Shown piece by piece: positions 59,799 through 64,000 of a DNA stretch of 64,000 nucleotides. The notes beneath the pieces were generated by a model. That model had not been told where the DNA came from. It did no database searches and saw only the letters and a program-made list of their open reading frames with translations. Every line of letters starts with the position of its first letter. The stretch's first letter is position 1. Both the position numbers and the translations under genes were made by a program. Origin of the DNA: Arthrobacter sp. H16F315 (lineage in GTDB: Bacteria; Actinomycetota; Actinomycetes; Actinomycetales; Micrococcaceae); NCBI RefSeq assembly GCF_024124825.1, contig NZ_JAMXSS010000002.1, positions 1,736,001-1,800,000 on the forward strand, in the 5' to 3' direction.

Positions 59799-61043
59799 AT
59801 GGATATGACGGTCTTCAGCGAGCTTCGCATGCGCCCCGCCACGGCAGAACGCTGGGGCTGGGACGCCTCCACTACGGCCCGGCTGGTGATGGCCGGCGCC
59901 GTGATCTTCACGCTGCTTGTCGGCGCGAATCTCGCGACCCCGATCTACCCGCTGCTGCAGGCCAAGCTTGGCATCACCGCCCTGGATATCACTGTGGCGT
60001 TTTCCGCCTATGTACTGGCGCTGGTGGCCACCCTGATCCTGGCCGGCCACTGGTCCGACCACATCGGCCGGCGGGCAGCGCTGATGCTTTCGGTGCTGGT
60101 GGGCCTTGCGGGAGGTTCGGTGTTTGCAACGGCGGACAGCATGTTCGCGCTGTGTGCCGGCCGGGCGCTGCAGGGCATTGCTGTGGCGCTCGCCACCGGC
60201 GCCAGTTCGGCGGCGCTGCGCGAGCTGCTGCCCAGCCGTCCCGAGTGGGCGTCGAGGTTCACCTTGCTGGCGTCGGCGGGCGGCGTGGCGGCCGGTCCCG
60301 CCATCGGGGGAGTGCTTTCGATGCTGCCGGGGCCTACCTCGACTCCGTACTATCTGCATTCCCTGCTACTTGCAGGGCTGCTGGTCCCGCTGTACCTGCT
60401 GAAGGCCCGTCCGGCCATCACCTCGATCGCGGGTCCGCAGCCGTTGCGGGTGCTGGCGCCGCGCCGGCCATCGGTCTCCAGCGAGGCGCGCGGGGCATTC
60501 TGGCTGGCGTCCTCGGTGGGCTTTCTCAGTTTCACCGTCTTCGGCTTCTGTCTCTCCTTGGCGCCTGGCTATTTCGCCCAGATTGTGCACGCCGATTCGC
60601 GGCCGCTGATCGGGCTGCTGGCGGGACTGACGCTCGGGTCCTCCGCGCTCAGCCAACTCCTCGCCGTCCGGGGCCGTTTTGTGGTGCCGGCGGGGCTGGG
60701 CGTGCTGGCCGTGTCGGTCCTGCTGATCGCCGCGGCTGCCGCGTGGAGCAGCCCGTGGCTGCTGATCATCGCAAGCGTGGCCGCCGGAATCGGACAGGGA
60801 GTCTCCTTCCGGACAGTATTCAATGATGTTGCCGGAAGGGTCGAGGCGTCCCGCCATGCACAGATCATCAGCACCGTCTACGTCATTACCTACCTAGGCA
60901 GCGCGTTTCCCGTCATCGGGCTTGGGCTGGCGGCCGGGGTCGTTGGCCTGCAGACGGCGGTCACGGGCTTCGTTGTGCTCTGCGCCATCGCAGCGGGTGT
61001 CCTTGCTGTTATCACGCTGCGCGGGGCGTTGCGCCGAGCCTGA
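59799..61043 (+). CDS. MFS transporter
   Basis: 414 residues with about twelve helices. The loop 2-3 motif reads GHWSDHIGRRAALML, the classic MFS GxxxDRxGRR. FTLLVGANLATPIYPLLQAKLGI and GRALQGIAVALATGASSAAL suggest the DHA1-type drug exporter group. ATG 59799 is chosen; a second in-frame ATG lies two codons later. Regulation by the divergent Lrp gene is likely, so amino acid or drug efflux is possible. Confidence 0.88.
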   Translation: MDMTVFSELRMRPATAERWGWDASTTARLVMAGAVIFTLLVGANLATPIYPLLQAKLGITALDITVAFSAYVLALVATLILAGHWSDHIGRRAALMLSVLVGLAGGSVFATADSMFALCAGRALQGIAVALATGASSAALRELLPSRPEWASRFTLLASAGGVAAGPAIGGVLSMLPGPTSTPYYLHSLLLAGLLVPLYLLKARPAITSIAGPQPLRVLAPRRPSVSSEARGAFWLASSVGFLSFTVFGFCLSLAPGYFAQIVHADSRPLIGLLAGLTLGSSALSQLLAVRGRFVVPAGLGVLAVSVLLIAAAAAWSSPWLLIIASVAAGIGQGVSFRTVFNDVAGRVEASRHAQIISTVYVITYLGSAFPVIGLGLAAGVVGLQTAVTGFVVLCAIAAGVLAVITLRGALRRA

Positions 61044-61097
61044 CCTGATCGCCTCGCCTGACCTGGGAGCCGCACCGGACGGCGGCGGACGGTAGTC

Positions 61098-61604
61098 CTA
61101 ATCCGGCAGCGGGCCCAGGTTTCCCTGGATGTGGTCGAACACGAGGGTGGTTTCGGTGTGGCCCACGACCGGGTCGGTGGCCAGGTTGTCCAGCACCCAG
61201 TCCCGCAGATCTTCAGTGGTGGCGACTGCGATGTGCAGCAGGTAATCGACCGAACCCGAGGTGTGGAACGTGGACAGGACGGCAGGGAGCTTCGGGACGC
61301 GGGCGGTAAAGCGGTCGATCTGCTCGCGGTCGTGGGCCCGGAGCCTGACGGCAATGAGGGCCTGCACGGAACGGCCGATCGCGGACAGGCTCAGCTTCGC
61401 CTCGAAGCCTTCGATGATGCCGCGTTCGGTCAGCGCCCTGGTGCGCATCAGGGCCGTGGACGGAGCGATGCCGACCAGTTCGGCGAGCTGCTTGTTGGAG
61501 ATCCTGGCGTCGGCCACGAGGGCCGCGAGCAAGCGCTCGTCGATGGCGTCCAACGGCTCGCCGGAGCCGGCTCCGGGCCGAAGATTCTTCGCACTGCTAC
61601 CCAC
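61098..61604 (-). CDS. Lrp/AsnC-family regulator (second copy)
   Basis: 168 residues from GTG 61604, chosen for the strong AAGGAGG four bases before it. LDAIDERLLAALVADARISNKQLAELVGIAPSTALMRTRAL is the HTH, followed by the RAM domain (SVQALIAVRLRAHDREQIDRF, TSGSVDYLLHIAV). The divergent PLP enzyme at 61738 is the likely target, which would make a sulphur amino acid its effector. Confidence 0.9.
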   Translation of the reverse strand: MGSSAKNLRPGAGSGEPLDAIDERLLAALVADARISNKQLAELVGIAPSTALMRTRALTERGIIEGFEAKLSLSAIGRSVQALIAVRLRAHDREQIDRFTARVPKLPAVLSTFHTSGSVDYLLHIAVATTEDLRDWVLDNLATDPVVGHTETTLVFDHIQGNLGPLPD

Positions 61605-61705
61605 GGGTCCTCCTTGGTGTGTTGTCAGTTCATCATAAGCGGCTAATTCCGGCACTTCCATTCGCTGACCCTACAAAACTCCGAATTATTGCCGGATACT
61701 TCTGG

Positions 61706-61721
61706 TATTCAATGGTGAATA
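61706..61721. promoter_or_regulatory. Palindrome in the AsnC-PLP enzyme intergenic region
   Basis: TATTC-AATGGT-GAATA, centred about 25 bp before the PLP gene start, in an AT-rich 130-bp divergent spacer. It is placed where an Lrp-type regulator could repress or activate. Confidence 0.45.
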
Positions 61722-61737
61722 TTCATAAGGAGCTACG

Positions 61738-62901
61738 GTGCTTTCTCAAGACTCGCTGGCAGTCCACGCCGGCCGGAACGGCCTCACGGAACTGGGCGTG
61801 CACGCTGTGCCGATCGATCTTTCCACCACCGCGCCGCTTCCGTCCGTGCACGACGGGGGCCTCGCCTATGAACACATGGCCACCGGCGGCACTCATTTGG
61901 CAGGGCAGAGCACCGTCTACCAGCGGCTCTGGAATCCGACCGTTGCGCGGTTCGAAGAGGGCGTCGCCGTCCTCGAAAAGACACCGGAGGCGGTCGCATT
62001 TGCCACCGGTATGGCCGCGCTTAGTGCTGTATTGCTCGCGGTCGTCGCGACCGGAAAGAAGCATGTGGTCGCGGTGCGGCCGCTGTACGGCGGGAGCGAC
62101 TATCTGCTGGCATCGGGGGTGCTTGGCAACGACGTTACATTCACCACCCCGGACGGTGTGCACGCCGCGCTCCGGCCCGATACCGGACTGGTAATCCTTG
62201 AGACGCCGGCTAACCCGAGCCTGGAACTCGTCGATATTGCCCGGGTGGCCGCAGCGGCGGACGGTGTCCCGCTTCTGGTTGACAACACCTTCGCGAGCCC
62301 CATCCTTCAGCAGCCCTTCGACCTTGGTGCCGATATGGTCCTGCATAGCGCCACCAAGTTCCTCGGCGGACATGGCGATGCGATGGGCGGTGTGGTGGCT
62401 GCCGCTCCCGAATGGAGCACGCGGCTGCGCCAGATCCGGGCCGTCACCGGCGGCATCCTCACACCCTGGCCGGCCTACCTGCTCCACCGCGGCCTCGCCA
62501 CGCTCCCGGTCCGGGTGCGCGCTCAGCAAGCCAGTGCGCAGAAGGTTGCGGTCGCCCTGGCCGGGCACGGGCTCGTTCGGCGTGTCTTCTACCCTGGGCT
62601 GCCCGAGTGCGATCCGCAGGGGCTGATCGGCAGCCAGATGGCGGGCCCGGGCTCGCTGATCGCCTTCGAGGTGGGCAGCGCTGACCAGGCCGAACGGATT
62701 CCCGGTGCGGTCGGCATGATTACGCATGCGGTCTCGCTCGGCGGCATCGACACCCTGATCCAGCATCCGGCTGGGCTGACGCACCGGCCGGTTGCTGACG
62801 ACGCCAAACCGAATGCCAGCCTGCTGCGGGTCTCGATTGGCCTGGAAGACCCGGCCGACGTTGTGGCTGACCTCGTGCAGGCCATCGAAGCTACCCGCTA
62901 G
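61738..62901 (+). CDS. Cys/Met-metabolism PLP-dependent enzyme (cystathionine/methionine gamma-lyase type)
   Basis: 387 residues from GTG 61738 behind AAGGAG. RLWNPTVARFEEGVAVLE, ATGMAALSAVLL, LVDNTFASPILQQPFDLGAD and HSATKFLGGHGDAMGG (PLP-binding Lys) are the family's conserved blocks. The Tyr of the usual YSRxxNPT motif is shifted to YQRLWNPT. It could be cystathionine gamma-lyase, cystathionine gamma-synthase or methionine gamma-lyase; divergent AsnC suggests catabolism. Its stop codon lies inside the target duplication of the IS that follows. Confidence 0.9.
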   Translation: MLSQDSLAVHAGRNGLTELGVHAVPIDLSTTAPLPSVHDGGLAYEHMATGGTHLAGQSTVYQRLWNPTVARFEEGVAVLEKTPEAVAFATGMAALSAVLLAVVATGKKHVVAVRPLYGGSDYLLASGVLGNDVTFTTPDGVHAALRPDTGLVILETPANPSLELVDIARVAAAADGVPLLVDNTFASPILQQPFDLGADMVLHSATKFLGGHGDAMGGVVAAAPEWSTRLRQIRAVTGGILTPWPAYLLHRGLATLPVRVRAQQASAQKVAVALAGHGLVRRVFYPGLPECDPQGLIGSQMAGPGSLIAFEVGSADQAERIPGAVGMITHAVSLGGIDTLIQHPAGLTHRPVADDAKPNASLLRVSIGLEDPADVVADLVQAIEATR

Positions 62902-62902
62902 C

Positions 62903-63963
62903 TGTACTCAGCCAGGACGTTGGTTACATGTTGAAAGGGTGAAGACCTCTTAGGTTGGTGGTTACCACACACACCAAACGACTAAGAGGTCTTCATGGTC
63001 CACCGTAATGCCCGTCTGACTCCTGCCGGTAGAAGCATCCTTGTCCAGCGTGTTCTGGGCGGCCGTCCCGTGGCGCATGTGGCGAAGGAAATGGGTGTTT
63101 CCCGTGCCTGCGCCCACCGGTGGCTTAAGCGCTATGTCGAACACGGCTGGGACGGGATGGAGGACCGATCCTCACGCCCGCATTCGTGCCCGCATGCCAC
63201 CCCCGAGGCGAAGACCGAGGACGCGCTCGCGGCGCGTAAGAAGCACCGCGAAGGCCCGGTCGAGCTGGCCGAACGCTGCAAGGTCCCGGCCCGCACTGTC
63301 TCTCGGATCATTGCCAGGGCCGGGCTGCCCCGGTTGTGGGAACTGGACCCGATCAGCGGCGAACGCATCCGGGCCGGCCGGGCCACCGACCACCGTTACG
63401 AACGCGACACCGCCGGAGATCTGCTGCATATCGACGTCAAGAAACTCGGCGGCATAGCGAACGGCGGCGGCTGGCGGGTCCATGGCCGCAGCGAAGCCGT
63501 CCGAGGCCGCGGCATCGGATACGACTACGTCCACGTCGCCGTAGATGACCACTCCCGCCTGGCCTACGTCGAGGTCCTGCCCGATGAGAAAGGGCCGACC
63601 TGCGCCCGGTTCCTGACCAACGCAGCGGCGTTCATGGCCGCGAACGGGGCACCCGTGCGCGAAGTCATGACCGACAACGCCCTGGCCTACATCCGGTCCG
63701 CGGACTTCGCCAAGGCCATCGCGGATCTCGGCGCCAAACACCGGCGCACCAAACCGCGCAGCCCGTGGCAGAACGGCAAAGCCGAACGGTTCAACCGCAC
63801 CCTCCAGGAATGCTGGGCCTACAAGAACGCCTACGATTCAAGCGACCACCGCACACAGGCCCTGACGGGCTGGCTAGACTTCTACAACCACCGCCGCAAC
63901 CACAGCGCCCTCGGAGGACGACCACCCATCAGCAGATGTAACCAACCTGCTGGCTGAATACAA
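62903..63963. mobile_element. IS481-family insertion sequence
   Basis: About 1.06 kb. Left end TGTACTCAGCCAG and right end (reverse complement) TGTATTCAGCCAG open 27-bp inverted repeats (62903-62929 and 63936-63962) that share a perfect GTTGGTTACAT and differ at about four positions. CTAGC occurs directly before the left end (62898-62902) and just after the right end (63964-63968), a probable 5-bp target duplication. The TGTA ends and one transposase gene fit IS481. It appears intact. Confidence 0.87.
62995..63957 (+). CDS. IS481-family transposase
   Basis: 320 residues. N-terminal HTH (RPVAHVAKEMGVSRACAHRWLKRY), then the integrase core with DDE residues: DLLHIDVKKLG, VMTDNALAYIR and SPWQNGKAERFNRTLQ. 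GRPPISRCNQPAG at the end is partly encoded by the right inverted repeat, as is common in this family. The ATG lies about 65 bp inside the left repeat. No frameshift, so it could be active. Confidence 0.93.
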   Translation: MVHRNARLTPAGRSILVQRVLGGRPVAHVAKEMGVSRACAHRWLKRYVEHGWDGMEDRSSRPHSCPHATPEAKTEDALAARKKHREGPVELAERCKVPARTVSRIIARAGLPRLWELDPISGERIRAGRATDHRYERDTAGDLLHIDVKKLGGIANGGGWRVHGRSEAVRGRGIGYDYVHVAVDDHSRLAYVEVLPDEKGPTCARFLTNAAAFMAANGAPVREVMTDNALAYIRSADFAKAIADLGAKHRRTKPRSPWQNGKAERFNRTLQECWAYKNAYDSSDHRTQALTGWLDFYNHRRNHSALGGRPPISRCNQPAG

Positions 63964-64000
63964 CTAGCGCCAGCCGGAGCAGCGGCCGGAGCCTCCGGCC

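Overview
The window is chromosomal DNA of a high-GC actinobacterium, most likely an Arthrobacter/Pseudarthrobacter-type member of the Micrococcaceae. Pointers are the very GC-rich third codon positions, the many GTG/TTG starts, the groES-groEL pair behind CIRCE operators with a His-containing GroEL tail, the guaB/guaB3/guaA neighbourhood, and actinobacterial families such as DUF3817 and GuaB3. I have no database match, so the genus is inference.

Layout. 1-2.6 kb: t6A tRNA-modification operon tsaE(partial)-tsaB-rimI-tsaD. 2.7-8.3 kb: YbdK-type carboxylate-amine ligase, GH3 lipoprotein, shikimate-dehydrogenase-like protein, THUMP-like methyltransferase, small membrane protein. 8.3-10.6 kb: groES-groEL under two CIRCE elements. 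10.6-19.0 kb: DUF389 protein, OafA-like acyltransferase with SGNH domain, guaB, an exporter-type ABC protein, an APC permease. 19.3-26.0 kb: guaB3, glpD, a lone PTS EIIA, SURF1, DUF3817, guaA. 26.3-30.4 kb: a 1363-residue SF1-helicase-like protein with damaged ATPase motifs and a nuclease-like C-terminus. 30.4-36.1 kb: SAF protein, FmdB, 5-formyl-THF cyclo-ligase, galU, GNAT, a membrane protein and an NAD(P)-binding protein. 36.2-44.3 kb: an island at tRNA-Ala(CGC). 44.4-64 kb: padR-ubiB, glycine-betaine uptake (proVWX), a GH5 cellulase lipoprotein, YqeY, a methyltransferase, an ABC-F ATPase, a second UbiB kinase, corA, two Lrp/AsnC regulators with divergent partners, a Cys/Met PLP enzyme, and an IS481-family insertion sequence.

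The most distinctive region is the 8-kb island. It is bracketed by a 40-bp exact repeat of the tRNA-Ala 3' end, and the tRNA's apparent own terminator lies on the far side. It has no integrase. It carries an IclR-controlled catabolic set: class III ring-cleavage dioxygenase (LigA- and LigB-like), CaiB CoA-transferase, citryl-CoA-lyase-like protein, DoxX protein, TrzN/AtzA-type amidohydrolase and an MFS transporter. My hypothesis is an aromatic-acid pathway in which a citrate-like cleavage product is activated with CoA and split by a retro-Claisen lyase instead of an aldolase.

Sequence quality matters here. I find about 17 single-base frame breaks, nearly all in runs of G or C, and several lie in genes expected to be essential (groEL, guaA). 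They are most simply sequencing or assembly errors. For each affected gene I give the inferred full extent and the break position.
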